The notes: a model not told the origin generated them from the sequence alone. A DNA stretch of 64,000 bases from MED-G116 sp038147495 (GCA_038147495.1 JAYQTT010000013.1:38429-102428), one strand, 5' to 3'. Positions 26,432 to 36,786 are shown, numbered from the stretch's first letter. Program-made: numbers and translations.

Positions 26432-28257
26432 CTAAAGCCCGGCGGAAATCCCGTGCATCGGCATGGCCGCATCCTCAATTTCAATCTGCATGGCTCGTCC
26501 ACCGCGAAAATTATCACGCTTCAAACGGCCTAAAATATGTATGTGCCGCCCATCAGCGGCATCCAGCAAAAGATTGCCAAGCGGCGCTCCTCCGGCCTGA
26601 AATGCAATGGCGTTGAGTGTGACACCACTCCCGTCATCAAGCCGACATGAGATATGTGCGCCAGTCTCTCCTACTGGCTTGGCAAATTTGACCTTGCAAT
26701 CCGGCAAGACAAAACGCGGTTCAGGGTTGCCGCTGCCAAAGGGGCCAAGTTTCTCCAGCCAGTCTGTCAGTTCGGGTTGTGCGCCTTGCGTGCTGAGTGT
26801 GCCACTCACCTCACGCACCAATTGCGGTGCCTGTCCGTTGAGGTCTTTTTCCATGCGCTGGGCAAGGAATGTCGCAAACGCATCAAGATTTGCCGCGTCA
26901 ATCGAGAAACCAGCCGCCATATCATGCCCGCCACCACCAAGCAGGATCCCTGCCTGATGCGCGGCGATCACGGCACTGCCAAGCCGAAATCCGGGAATTG
27001 ACCGGCCTGACCCCTTGCCGACCCCGTCATCACCCATCGCTATGACACAGGCTGGCTTGCCAAAACGCTCTTTCAGGCGACCGGCAACAATACCAATTAC
27101 GCCCTCGTGCCAGCTTTTATCAGACAAAACAATAACCGGCGTATCCGGGGCCTGTAAGGCGCGGTCAATGGCTTGTTCGCGAATGTCTTGCTCAATTTGA
27201 CGGCGTTCGGCATTCAGTTGGTCAAGCTTGGCCGCAAGACCTGTCGCCTCGTCATCGCTGAGAGTTGACAGCAATTGCACCGCGGTCTGTGAAGAGCCAA
27301 TACGCCCGCCAGCATTGATCCTTGGACCCAGCAAAAAACCAAGCGCATAAGTGTCAGGAGCCGCTTTCATACCGGCGGCATCAGCCAGACGGGTCAACCC
27401 GGATGCCGCCTTTGCGCCATGATTTTAATGCCTTGACCAACAAAGGCGCGGTTGAGCCCGGCTAACGGAACAACGTCACAAACAGTCGCCAATGCCACAA
27501 GATCAAGGCGCATCATCAAATCTGGCGGCGTTCTCTCTGTTCCGAAAAAGTCTCTTCGGCGTAATTCCCGGATAAGCCCGACAAGCACGATAAAGGTCAC
27601 ACCAGCGGCGCACAGATGCCCATAGGTGCCATCCTCATCCAGACGATTAGGGTTGATGACGCTATGCGCTTTTGGCAACTCCGGGCCAGCGATATGGTGA
27701 TCGATAACAATCACATCCATGCCTGTACTGGCTACGGCGGCCAGTGGCGCATGCGCTGTGATTCCGCAATCAACAGTGACAATCAGGCTTGCTCCACGCT
27801 CGCCAAGTGCCATCAGCGCAGCCTGATTCGGCCCGTAACCTTCGGTGAATCGATCAGGGATGTGGACGTCAACAGATACACCAAGATCACGCATGACCCA
27901 GACCAAAAGTGCCGCCGCGCACGCCCCATCGACATCATAGTCTCCGAAAACACCAATTGGCTCTCCGGCTTCAACGCAATCTGCCAACCGAGCAACGGCT
28001 TTATTAAGATCCTTGAACTTGGATGGATCAGGCAGAAGATCGCGTAATTTCGGCTCTATGAAGGACGGCAGTTGGTCGCGATCAAGGCCACGTGCCGCCA
28101 ACAAACGTGCCACCGGCAAGGGCATATCGTCATAGGCTTCAGTCAATCCGCGTGACAGCCTGTCCAGATCAGTATCGTTGACAGCTCTCCGGGCTTCCTG
28201 CCAGCGTGCGCCGGTTGCCGATTGGCGTATGCCTAAGAACGCACCAGCTGCTGCCAA
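26432..28257 (-). CDS. recJ: Single-strand-specific 5'-3' exonuclease RecJ (one apparent frameshift)
   Basis: RecJ degrades single-stranded DNA in recombination and mismatch repair. The N-terminal part (28257 to about 27412) has the DHH-family motifs VFGDYDVDGACAAALL and VIDHHIAG. The C-terminal part (from 27412 to 26432) has FLLGPRINAGGRIG and the DHHA1 motif GGGGHDMAAGF. They are in different frames; adding one A to the AAA run at 27411-27413 joins them as IMAQKAASGLTRLAD. The start is TTG 28257, overlapping the end of hom, with GAGGG upstream. I believe the gene is intact in the organism. Confidence 0.88.
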
Positions 28258-29565
28258 TCATCCCTCCAGATCGTCAAACAGAATGGGCATGGCGACAGGC
28301 TTTGCTCTTACACAAGCGAGCTCGGCCATCGCCGCCAATGCGGATTCCAACGATGTTTGCGCTGTTTCATGCGTTGTCATGACCAGCGGCACAACATCGT
28401 CTGGTGAGCGGCCTTGCTGCAAAAGTGATTCGACCGAAATATCATGCTCCTGAAGAACCCTTGTCACTTCCGCTAGAACGCCCGGCTGGTCTATGACCAT
28501 TAACCGCACGTAAAAGGGCGTATCATCGCCGGGACGGCGTTCAACAGCGCTGCCATCTGCCAACGCGGCAATGGGACGGCCAAAAGGATAGGTCAAACGT
28601 CCATGACCAATGTCAATCAGATCGGCAAGCACGGCAGATGCCGTTGCCCCGGCCCCTGCTCCCGGGCCAACCGACAATGTGCTGCCGATTGGCGTGCCGT
28701 GAAACTCAACGGCGTTCAGTACGCCATTGACCTTGGCCAATTGACTGTTCAGCGGCAAAAGACAGGTCTGCATGCGCGGTGCAACGCCGGGTTCGGCCAC
28801 ACCGACAAGCTTTATGCGATAACCAAGCTGGTTGGCATAGGCAAAATCAACCGCGGCAACATCGCGGATGCCTTGAATTGAAACGGCATCAAAATCTGGC
28901 GTTTGGGCAAAGGCGATCGCCCCGAGAATTGTCAATTTGTGCGCTGCATCAATTCCATCAACGTCAAATGAGGGTTCGGCCTCGGCGTATCCAAGGCGCT
29001 GGGCGTCAGCAAGGACATCTTCGAATGGCTCGCCGGTCTTTTCCATGCGCGACAGGATGTAGTTACAGGTGCCGTTCAAAATGCCGGACACGCGTGTGAA
29101 TTCGTTGCCTGCCAGCCCTTCACGCAATGTCTTTATCGCCGGGATACCACCGGCGACCGCAGCCTCAAACAGCAGGCCCACATTGTTTTCCTCGGCGATT
29201 TTGGCAAGTTCTGTTCCGTGATGGGCAAGCATCGCCTTGTTTGCGGTGACAACATGCTTTCCCCTGCTCAACGCAGTTCGAACCAGATCAAGGGCGACGC
29301 CCTCGCTTCCACCGATCATCTCAACAACAATATCAAGATCATCAATCTTCGCCATGTCTTCGGCATTGTCGAACCATTGCAAGGATGACAAATCAATCCC
29401 CCTGTCGGCGTCGCGGTTCCGTGCCGACACAGCGGTCAAGTGCAATTTGCACCCCGCGGCAAACGACAAGGCGTCACCGCGCGTCATCAACTGGCGCGCA
29501 ACCTCACCGCCAACCACGCCAAGGCCGGCAATGCCGACATTCATAATTGATTTCTGATTGTTCAT
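28258..29565 (-). CDS. hom: Homoserine dehydrogenase
   Basis: This 435-residue enzyme reduces aspartate semialdehyde to homoserine for methionine and threonine. In order: NAD-binding GIAGLGVVGGEVAR, catalytic stretch GILNGTCNYILSRM and GIDAAHKLTIL, and a C-terminal ACT domain (about 350-435, VRLMVIDQPGVLAEVTRVL) that senses threonine in related enzymes. The start ATG 29565 is preferred over the adjacent GTG. The recJ start immediately follows its stop. Confidence 0.95.
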   Translation of the reverse strand: MNNQKSIMNVGIAGLGVVGGEVARQLMTRGDALSFAAGCKLHLTAVSARNRDADRGIDLSSLQWFDNAEDMAKIDDLDIVVEMIGGSEGVALDLVRTALSRGKHVVTANKAMLAHHGTELAKIAEENNVGLLFEAAVAGGIPAIKTLREGLAGNEFTRVSGILNGTCNYILSRMEKTGEPFEDVLADAQRLGYAEAEPSFDVDGIDAAHKLTILGAIAFAQTPDFDAVSIQGIRDVAAVDFAYANQLGYRIKLVGVAEPGVAPRMQTCLLPLNSQLAKVNGVLNAVEFHGTPIGSTLSVGPGAGAGATASAVLADLIDIGHGRLTYPFGRPIAALADGSAVERRPGDDTPFYVRLMVIDQPGVLAEVTRVLQEHDISVESLLQQGRSPDDVVPLVMTTHETAQTSLESALAAMAELACVRAKPVAMPILFDDLEG

Positions 29566-29651
29566 CACAAAGATCCGAATTTCACCGCAGGAACGCTTTG
29601 TCTTGATGTAGCCAAAAGAGGCACCTTTTACAAGTCAATGCCCACACGCTG

Positions 29652-30632
29652 TTACGCGATTTGAAGCACCACCGCCCCATGCCGTTGTCCAGCCTCAACG
29701 GCCTTATGGGCCAAAGCGGCCTCGGTCAGGTCAAAACGATTTGCGATTGGCACGTTCAGGTCACCCTTATGCAGCAGTCGGGTGATGATTTCGGCGTATT
29801 TTTGTGCTTCATCACTCTCAAGCAAATAAACAAGAATTCCTGACAAAGTAATGTTTTTAAACATTAATCCCAGAAAAGGCAGTTCCGGGTTGGGATGAAG
29901 TGCCGAGCCATAACCAACGATGTGTCCTTTGGTCTCTACGACCTCGATCGAGGATCCCAGATTCATCCCAATCTCACCATCAATCACCCGTTGCACCGGA
30001 TGTCCATCATTGCTGGACAGGATTTGTGCGGCAAGGTCGGGATCACGGTAATCAAACACCGCCGCCACACCCAGCGCGTATAGCTCGTCAATTTGATCGT
30101 CTCGTCCGGTTGTTGTGATCACTTTTGCGCCAGATTTTGTGGCAATTTGCACGGCAAGCCGCCCCACAGTTCCCCCGCCGCCATGGATAAGAATTGTACT
30201 CCCCTCAACATTGCCATCCTTCAGAACGGCATGCGCCGCAGTAAGGGCGGGAATGCCAAGAGCTGCACCGCAATCAAAGCCAATATTTTGTGGCAAGTGA
30301 TGAACATAGTCAGCATCAATCGCGATATATTCTGCCGCCGTTCCAGACGCCCTGCCCCATTGGCCGTTCCGTACAAAGACACGTTGACCAACAAGCCCTT
30401 TGTCAACGCGATCACCAACTGCCTCAACAATACCGGCACCGTCACTATGTGGAATGATGCGGGGAAATCCCATTGGCCGGGCTCCGGCCCGCGCTTTTAC
30501 ATCTGATGGATTGACGCCCGAGGCATGGAGGCGCACCAGAACCTCACCAGGGCCGGGTGTTGGCGTCTCGACCTCTCCTGCAACGAGCACATCGTCAGCT
30601 GCGCCATTCTTGTCGTACCAAACAGCTTTCAT
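29652..30632 (-). CDS. Zinc-independent quinone oxidoreductase (zeta-crystallin-like, MDR family)
   Basis: The 326-residue protein belongs to the medium-chain dehydrogenase/reductase family. NADPH-binding GGGGTVGRLAVQIA lies near residue 152. The zinc-ligand cysteines of alcohol dehydrogenases are absent; SGVNPSDVKAR is the quinone reductase form. The start ATG 30632 follows an AAGGCG stretch. It lies 15 bp after the winged-helix regulator gene and is probably cotranscribed with it and the oxoprolinase gene. Confidence 0.88.
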   Translation of the reverse strand: MKAVWYDKNGAADDVLVAGEVETPTPGPGEVLVRLHASGVNPSDVKARAGARPMGFPRIIPHSDGAGIVEAVGDRVDKGLVGQRVFVRNGQWGRASGTAAEYIAIDADYVHHLPQNIGFDCGAALGIPALTAAHAVLKDGNVEGSTILIHGGGGTVGRLAVQIATKSGAKVITTTGRDDQIDELYALGVAAVFDYRDPDLAAQILSSNDGHPVQRVIDGEIGMNLGSSIEVVETKGHIVGYGSALHPNPELPFLGLMFKNITLSGILVYLLESDEAQKYAEIITRLLHKGDLNVPIANRFDLTEAALAHKAVEAGQRHGAVVLQIA

Positions 30633-30647
30633 CACGCCTTGCCGATC

Positions 30648-31178
30648 CTACAAATTGGTTGCACTGCGGGCGGCCTGACCATAGAGGCCGGATAAAACGC
30701 GCAATTGGCGGGCAAGTTCCGCCAGCCCTTTGCTATCAACGGCTCCCAGCGCGGAAAAAGCATCAATCAAACAGGATTCTCGAATTTCCCGATAGCGTTG
30801 ACAAAGGGATTTTCCCATTTCACTGGTCGAATAATAGACTTCCTTGCCCTGTTTTTCGCTCTCTACAAGCCCTGCTTTAACCAGCTTTTTCACCGCGTAA
30901 TTGACGAGATGCGTGTCCTCAACATTCAGTTTGAAGCATATATCAGCAAGCTTTTTGGCACGCCCACGATGGTTGACCGAATGCAGACACATCACATCAA
31001 GAACGCCAAGCTCGCCAACCGAAGGAAATTCTGCGAGGGCGGCCGTGGTGCCGCGAACCATCCAAAGGCCAAAGGCATTACTGGCCACAATTAACCCGTA
31101 CTCCACCTCACTAAGCTCAGCAGCGTTATCCGAAACCAGATGTGCAGATGAGACAATGCGCGGCGGTTTGTCGGTCAT
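30648..31178 (-). CDS. Winged-helix (MarR-like) DNA-binding regulator
   Basis: This 176-residue protein has a central winged helix (ADICFKLNVEDTHLVNYAVKKLVKAGLVESEKQGKEVYYSTSE, residues about 78-120; the recognition helix is around HLVNYAVKKLVKAG). Its start overlaps the end of the oxoprolinase gene by 4 bp (ATGA). The tight coupling suggests that it regulates this operon, though ligand and site are unknown. A palindrome lies just before the operon's first gene. Confidence 0.78.
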   Translation of the reverse strand: MTDKPPRIVSSAHLVSDNAAELSEVEYGLIVASNAFGLWMVRGTTAALAEFPSVGELGVLDVMCLHSVNHRGRAKKLADICFKLNVEDTHLVNYAVKKLVKAGLVESEKQGKEVYYSTSEMGKSLCQRYREIRESCLIDAFSALGAVDSKGLAELARQLRVLSGLYGQAARSATNL

Positions 31179-34100
31179 GTGCCCTCTCCGTCCTTCTTGC
31201 CAAATCCGCCGCCGCCGGGCGTTTCAATGACAAACACATCACCGGGGTTCATCTGGCGAAGATCGGTTGCGGTCAGCTCTTCGATACTGCCATCAACCCG
31301 TTCAACCCAATTGCGCCCGACAGCGGCGTCTTCGCCACCGGCCATGCCATATGGCGGTATGATTCGGTGATTGGCCAAGATCACCGCATCCATCGCTTCC
31401 AGAAAGCGGGTGCGGCGGCGGACACCATCGCCGCCCTTATATTGACCGGCACCGCCTGAGCCTTCGCGGATTTCAAAGCTCTCAAGAAGCACCGGATAAC
31501 GCCATTCAAGAACTTCGGGATCGGTCAGACGCGAATTGGTCATATGGGTGTGGACCGCATCCGTACCATTGAACCCCGGCCCTGCACCAGAGCCACCGCA
31601 TAAGGTCTCGTAATATTGATAGGCGTCATTGCCATAGATGAAATTGTTCATCGTGCCCTGTGCGGCCGCCATCACCCCAAGCGCGCCATAGAGCGTATCG
31701 GTGACGATCTGCGAGGTTTCAACATTGCCGGCGATAACGGCTGCCGGATATTGCGCGCGCAGCATACAATCTTCGGGAAGAATGATTCGGATCGGCTTCA
31801 AACAGCCTTCATTCATCGGAATATCATCGTCAACAAGCGTGCGGAACACATACAGAACCGCGGCACGGCATACAGCAGCGGGCGCATTGAAATTGTTCGG
31901 ACCTTGCGGGCTGGTGCCAGTGAAATCGACGGTTGCCGATCGTGTCTCACGCTCAATCGAGATTTTTACCCGCACCTGCTGGCCGTTATCCATCTTATAG
32001 GTGAAGTCACCGTCTGACAGAACATCGATCACGCGCCGCACTGATTCCTCGGCGTTGTCCTGAACATGCCCCATATAAGCCAGCACGGTATCAAGCCCAT
32101 ATTGCCTGACCATTTTATGAAGTTCCTGAACGCCCTTTTCATTAGCCGCGAGCTGGGCCCGCAGATCGGCAATATTTTGTTCTGGATTCCGTGCCGGATA
32201 GATTGCACTGCCAAGCAATTCAAACATTTCAGCTTCGCGGTATGTACCCGCGTCCACCAGTTTGAAATTGTCGATAAGGACGCCCTCTTCATCGACATGC
32301 GCCGAATCTGGCGGTGCCGAGCCTGGCGTTTTACCGCCGATATCCGGATGATGGCCACGGCAGGCGACAAAGAACAGAATCTCATCCTGATCAAACACCG
32401 GGGTGATGACCGTAATGTCGGGAAGATGGGTGCCACCATTATAGGGGTTGTTCAGGACATACGAATCCCCCGGTTTTATCTTGCCTTCATTGTCACGAAT
32501 CACCGCGCGAACGGACTCGCCCATAGAGCCAAGATGCACCGGCATATGCGGCGCGTTGGCAATCAATGAACCGGTTGCATCAAAGATGGCGCAGGAGAAA
32601 TCCAGCCGCTCTTTAACATTCACTGACAGGGCGGTGTTCTGCAGTGTGTAGCCCATCTGCTCGGCAATCGACATGAACAGGTTATTGAACACCTCGAGCA
32701 TCACCGGATCACTGCTGGTGCCAATGGCAAGTCTTTCTGGCCGCGGCACGACACGGCGCAGCACAAGATTGCCGATTTTGGTCATTTCTGCCTGCCAGCC
32801 GGGTTCAACAATCGTTGTTCCCGTGCTTTCAATAATCAATGCCGGGCCGTCAATTTTTGCGTCAGCCGGAATGTGATCACGTTCAAACACCGGGGTGTCG
32901 ACAAACCCACCGCCCATATAGGCCTCGATCGTACTGACCGATGACAGGTCTTCGCCACGATTCTCAATCATTGTGGCTTCAAGGTCAAAGGTGTGGCCAA
33001 TGGCCTCGACCGATATGGTGGCGGCGACAAGGCCCTTGCCCGGCATCAAGAAACCGAAGCGCGCGCGATATGACGATTCATACGCGGCGATCATGTCCTC
33101 AACGCTGCCATAGGGAACTTGCAGCGAGGTATCGGAGCCGTCATATCTGAGATGGACAAAGCGAAGCATCTCGATTTTGTCTTCGGCGATACCCTGCCCA
33201 AGGACCTCATCACCGGCGATACCCGCCAATTCGGCCAACTCTGTCTCGAGACGTGGCAGCAATGCCGCATCAAGTGGCGCTTCGACTGTGCGTTCGCGAA
33301 GTGCTCTGACATCGGCAAGACCCATACCATAGGCCGACAACACACCGGCAAAGGGATGTACAAGTACCGTGTTCATGCCAAGGACATCGGCAATCAAACA
33401 GGCATGCTGTCCACCGGCACCACCAAAGCACTGCAAGGCATAGTCGGTGACGTCATAGCCACGCTGCACAGAAATTTTCTTGATCGCATTGGCCATATTT
33501 TCGACCGCGATCCGCAAGAATCCCTCGGCGATTTCCTCGGCAGTTCGCTCCACACCCGTAGCGGCGTGAACGTCCTTCGCCAATGCCGTAAATTTTTCCG
33601 CAACAACTTGTGCGTCCAAAGGCTCATTCTGCTCTGGCCCAAAGACTGACGGAAAGAAATCAGGCTGCAATTTGCCAAGCATAACATTGCAATCTGTGAC
33701 CGCGAGCGGACCACCACGGCGATAGCAGGCCGGCCCGGGATTGGCGCCAGCGCTCTCAGGCCCGACACGGAAACGCGCACCATCGAACTGGCACAGTGAA
33801 CCACCGCCCGCTGCAACGGTGTGAATCAATAGCATCGGGGCATGCATGCGCACACCGGCCACTTGTGTTTCAAACACACGCTCATATTCGCTGTCGTAAT
33901 GGGCAACATCGGTTGAGGTGCCGCCCATATCAAAGGTGATCACCTTGCCAAAGCCTGCCTGCTCGGCAGTCTTTACAGCCCCGACAATGCCACCGGCTGG
34001 ACCAGACAGAATGGCGTCTTTGCCCTGAAACAAATCTGCGCCGGTCAACCCACCATTCGATTGCATCATCTGCAAATTAACCGCCCCGAGGGCACCGGCA

Positions 34101-34798
34101 ATGCGATCGATATAGCGCCGCAAAATCGGCGACAGATAGGCATCGGCAACAGTCGTATCGCCGCGCCCGACAAACTTGATCATAGAGCTTGTTTCATGGC
34201 TGGTGGATATCTGCGAGAAGCCAATTTTACGGGCAAGATCGGCGATCATAATCTCATGTGCCTGCACTCTGTATCCGTGCATCAGAACGATAGCGATCGA
34301 TCTGATGCCGTCGTCAAATGCCGCCTGCAACCGCGGCGCAAGATCATCGAGGTCAAGCGGGCGCAAGACCTCATCCTTGGCAGTGACCCGCTCATCAGCC
34401 TCTTCAATGCGCTCATACAACATTTCCGGAAGCTTGATATGCATGTCGAACAGGCGGGGCCGCGCCTGATAGGCGATGCGAAGCTGGTCCCGAAACCCCT
34501 TTGTGACAACGAGCAACGTCCTGTCGCCTTTGCGTTCAAGCAACGCGTTGGTGGCTACAGTTGTGCCCATTTTCACTGCGTCAATCGCATCCTCGGGGAT
34601 CGCGTCTGTTGGCGCCAATTGCAAAAGATCACGGATGCCCTGTAACGCCGCGTCGTCATAAGCCTCGGGATTTTCTGACAACAATTTATGTGTCTTCAAG
34701 GTTCCGTCAGGGGTGCGGGCAACGACATCGGTAAAGGTGCCGCCACGATCCACCCAGAACTGCCAACCTGCTGTTTCTTTGCCAACCAAACCGTCCAT
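31175..34798 (-). CDS. Fused hydantoinase A/B family protein (5-oxoprolinase type, ATP-hydrolysing)
   Basis: The 1207-residue protein joins a HyuA-type half (about 1-675; DRGGTFTDVVA, GPAGGIVGAV, FDMGGTSTDVAHY) and a HyuB-type half (about 690-1200; HAP- and glycine-rich NPYNGGTHLPDITV, RGHHPDIGGKTPGSAPP, ending GGGGFG). Single-chain forms are typical of 5-oxoprolinase, which opens 5-oxoproline to glutamate using ATP; bacterial relatives also open hydantoins or acetophenone carboxylates, so the substrate is not certain. ATG 34798 has GAGGG 8 bp upstream; an earlier start at 34831 adds 11 unlikely residues. Confidence 0.9.
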   Translation of the reverse strand: MDGLVGKETAGWQFWVDRGGTFTDVVARTPDGTLKTHKLLSENPEAYDDAALQGIRDLLQLAPTDAIPEDAIDAVKMGTTVATNALLERKGDRTLLVVTKGFRDQLRIAYQARPRLFDMHIKLPEMLYERIEEADERVTAKDEVLRPLDLDDLAPRLQAAFDDGIRSIAIVLMHGYRVQAHEIMIADLARKIGFSQISTSHETSSMIKFVGRGDTTVADAYLSPILRRYIDRIAGALGAVNLQMMQSNGGLTGADLFQGKDAILSGPAGGIVGAVKTAEQAGFGKVITFDMGGTSTDVAHYDSEYERVFETQVAGVRMHAPMLLIHTVAAGGGSLCQFDGARFRVGPESAGANPGPACYRRGGPLAVTDCNVMLGKLQPDFFPSVFGPEQNEPLDAQVVAEKFTALAKDVHAATGVERTAEEIAEGFLRIAVENMANAIKKISVQRGYDVTDYALQCFGGAGGQHACLIADVLGMNTVLVHPFAGVLSAYGMGLADVRALRERTVEAPLDAALLPRLETELAELAGIAGDEVLGQGIAEDKIEMLRFVHLRYDGSDTSLQVPYGSVEDMIAAYESSYRARFGFLMPGKGLVAATISVEAIGHTFDLEATMIENRGEDLSSVSTIEAYMGGGFVDTPVFERDHIPADAKIDGPALIIESTGTTIVEPGWQAEMTKIGNLVLRRVVPRPERLAIGTSSDPVMLEVFNNLFMSIAEQMGYTLQNTALSVNVKERLDFSCAIFDATGSLIANAPHMPVHLGSMGESVRAVIRDNEGKIKPGDSYVLNNPYNGGTHLPDITVITPVFDQDEILFFVACRGHHPDIGGKTPGSAPPDSAHVDEEGVLIDNFKLVDAGTYREAEMFELLGSAIYPARNPEQNIADLRAQLAANEKGVQELHKMVRQYGLDTVLAYMGHVQDNAEESVRRVIDVLSDGDFTYKMDNGQQVRVKISIERETRSATVDFTGTSPQGPNNFNAPAAVCRAAVLYVFRTLVDDDIPMNEGCLKPIRIILPEDCMLRAQYPAAVIAGNVETSQIVTDTLYGALGVMAAAQGTMNNFIYGNDAYQYYETLCGGSGAGPGFNGTDAVHTHMTNSRLTDPEVLEWRYPVLLESFEIREGSGGAGQYKGGDGVRRRTRFLEAMDAVILANHRIIPPYGMAGGEDAAVGRNWVERVDGSIEELTATDLRQMNPGDVFVIETPGGGGFGKKDGEGT

Positions 34799-34840
34799 TT
34801 GTCTTGCCCTCAATAATAACGACCAGATCAACGTTTATAT

Positions 34841-34852
34841 TTTATCGATAAA
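34841..34852. promoter_or_regulatory. Palindrome TTTATCGATAAA upstream of the oxoprolinase gene
   Basis: A perfect 12-bp palindrome lies 43 bp before the start of the oxoprolinase gene, in an A/T-rich stretch that may hold the promoter. It is a candidate site for the winged-helix regulator of the same operon. A 12-bp A/T-rich palindrome can also occur by chance. Confidence 0.3.
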
Positions 34853-35003
34853 TTGTCAATGTGGTTTGATGTGAAAATGCCGTCATATTGTGGCTACGTA
34901 AAAGTGTGACTTGGTAAATCGTGTGACAGGCAGGCAGGTTGAGCCCTAGCCCACAGGGGATACCGATGGCTCATAAACACAAAACGGTATTATCCGAACA
35001 GGG

Positions 35004-35543
35004 CTAGAGGTCGCCTACTTTCTGCATAAACAGCGCCGCCCCTTTCGCAACATTATCACGCCAGTTTTGCGTGGCGTCCTCATCAGCAAGATCGGTGATG
35101 TATTTATAACATTGAAACGGTTTTTCAGCGGCACGGCATATTTTGGCGATGGCATAGGCCTCCATATCGACAATGTCAGTCGCTATCTCTGGCGGTGACG
35201 TGACGAAATTGTCTCCGGTGCTAAGCGATACCCCCTCACCGCCGAGGTCAATCATTCCACCATTTTCCTCAAAGGGTGTCTCGCCAAGGGCGGCCAGCGG
35301 GCGCGCATCCATATCACGCTGATGAATCTGGGAAACCCGGACCAGATCACCGGCAATATCGGCTTTCAGGCTACCCGCAGTGCCATAATTGACCACGCTC
35401 TCACAATCTTGTTCCGCGCAGGCTTTGGTCGCCGCCATGGCCGCATTGATCTTGCCAACACCGGTGTAACACACACGGAAATTGTCTGGCAGCGCGGCGA
35501 TATCAGGCAATTCCATTTCCAGAGCAACAAGAAGATAAATCAT
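35004..35543 (-). CDS. Nucleosidase of the nucleoside phosphorylase superfamily (MTA/SAH nucleosidase-like)
   Basis: This 179-residue protein is shorter than usual MtnN (about 230). It has ALEMELPDIAALP, GVGKINAAMAATKA, VNYGTAGSL and IVDMEAYAIAKICR (substrate-binding Glu near the C-terminal third). Activity on methylthioadenosine or adenosylhomocysteine is a family inference. It stands alone, convergently placed to nothing, with a terminator of rpsI about 118 bp away. Confidence 0.78.
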   Translation of the reverse strand: MIYLLVALEMELPDIAALPDNFRVCYTGVGKINAAMAATKACAEQDCESVVNYGTAGSLKADIAGDLVRVSQIHQRDMDARPLAALGETPFEENGGMIDLGGEGVSLSTGDNFVTSPPEIATDIVDMEAYAIAKICRAAEKPFQCYKYITDLADEDATQNWRDNVAKGAALFMQKVGDL

Positions 35544-35660
35544 ATAATTTCTCTTTTGTGGTTTCGCGCTTCAGGCAAGCGATCGGGATAAAATACGCGG
35601 CTCTTGGCGCGCTTAACGTCAAAACTCTAGGTGATTGCTGTTCTGATGTCGATGGCAAGC

Positions 35661-35689
35661 AAAAAGCCCGGCCAAATGACCGGGCTTTT
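35661..35689 (-). terminator. Rho-independent terminator of rplM-rpsI
   Basis: A perfect ten-pair stem (AAAAGCCCGG with CCGGGCTTTT, 8-base loop) lies 25 bp after the rpsI stop; on the minus strand it ends in TTTTT. The flanking A and T runs could let it work in both directions. Confidence 0.9.
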
Positions 35690-35714
35690 GTGGTGTTCGG
35701 AAAGTCTTTTGCGA

Positions 35715-36221
35715 CTAGCGCTTTGAGAACTGGAAGCTCCGGCGGGCTTTGGCCTTACCGTACTTCTTACGCTCAACAACGCGTGGGTCACGGGTCAGGA
35801 AGCCACCAGCCTTCAGCGCTGGACGAAGGCCAGGCTCAAACAAGGTCAGGGCCCGGCTGATACCGTGACGTACCGCGCCAGCTTGACCAGACAGCCCACC
35901 ACCTTTGACAGTGGCGATCACGTCGAACTCACCAAGACGTTCAGCAGTCTCAAATGGCTGTGCCAGCAACATCTGCAACACAGGACGTGCGAAATACTCG
36001 CTCACATCCTTGCCGTTGATCTTCATCTGGCCAGTGCCACGCTTGACCCATACGCGGGCTGAGGCGTCCTTACGGCGGCCGGTTGCGTATGAACGACCAA
36101 GATTATCAATCTTTGGTTCAGCGGGTGCAGCCGTTGTTTCAGCTGCTGGTGTTCCTGCGTCATCTGACAGAGCGCCAAGAGCGGCCATGCCAGTCGCTTC
36201 GGTTTGTGTTTCTTCAGCCAT
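35715..36221 (-). CDS. rpsI: 30S ribosomal protein S9 with an N-terminal extension
   Basis: The conserved S9 body (about 40-168) includes SYATGRRKDASARVW, VRHGISRAL and the C-terminal KARRSFQFSKR that contacts P-site tRNA. The first 40 residues are an acidic, Ala/Thr-rich extension (EETQTEATG, AAETTAAPAEP) seen in some Alphaproteobacteria. It follows rplM by 2 bp. Confidence 0.97.
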   Translation of the reverse strand: MAEETQTEATGMAALGALSDDAGTPAAETTAAPAEPKIDNLGRSYATGRRKDASARVWVKRGTGQMKINGKDVSEYFARPVLQMLLAQPFETAERLGEFDVIATVKGGGLSGQAGAVRHGISRALTLFEPGLRPALKAGGFLTRDPRVVERKKYGKAKARRSFQFSKR

Positions 36222-36223
36222 GA

Positions 36224-36691
36224 CTACCTCTTGTTCTTCTCGTTCATGCCAGCGATATCAAGCGGCGTTGGTTGCTGTGCTTCATGCGGATGGCTTGGAC
36301 CGGCATAGACATGCAGGTTGCGCATCGCGTTACGGCCAAGTGGTCCACGCGGGATCATCCGCTCAACGGCTTTTTCAATCACACGTGTCGGGAAACGACC
36401 ATCGAGGATCTTGTCAGCTGTGCGCTCTTTAATCCCACCCGGATAGCCAGTGTGCCAGTAATAGGTCTTCTGGGTGCGCTTGTTGCCGGTGAGTTTTACC
36501 TTCTCGGCGTTGATCACGATGATATGGTCACCACAATCCATGTTTGGCGTATAGCTCGGCTTGTTCTTACCGCGTACGCGCATTGCCAGCAACGAGGCAA
36601 GGCGTCCAAGCACCAGATCCTCGGCATCGACAACGAACCATTTCTTTTCGATGTCTTTTGGCGTTGCCACATAAGTCCTTGGCAAAGGCAT
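36224..36691 (-). CDS. rplM: 50S ribosomal protein L13
   Basis: The 155-residue protein starts at ATG 36691 (MPLPRTYVATPKDIEKKW) with GGAG 8 bp upstream. It shows DAEDLVLGRLASLLA, the family motif YYWHTGYPGGIKERTA and GPLGRNAMRNLHVYAG. An upstream ATG at 36829 would start inside the promoter region. It forms the usual rplM-rpsI operon. Confidence 0.98.
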   Translation of the reverse strand: MPLPRTYVATPKDIEKKWFVVDAEDLVLGRLASLLAMRVRGKNKPSYTPNMDCGDHIIVINAEKVKLTGNKRTQKTYYWHTGYPGGIKERTADKILDGRFPTRVIEKAVERMIPRGPLGRNAMRNLHVYAGPSHPHEAQQPTPLDIAGMNEKNKR

Positions 36692-36757
36692 GTTACAATC
36701 TCCAGTTAAATGAAAACAGACAGTCACCAAAAGCGATCTGCCCGTTGAACTGGCGGT

Positions 36758-36786
36758 GTTATAGGCCGGTATGCCCGGTCCGTCAA
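36758..36786 (-). promoter_or_regulatory. Sigma-70 type promoter of rplM-rpsI
   Basis: On the minus strand TTGACG (36786-36781) and TATAAC (36763-36758) are spaced by 17 bp, close to the ideal. An A/T-rich stretch with A/T tracts lies just upstream and could act as an UP element. The leader to the rplM start is about 60 bp. Confidence 0.75.
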
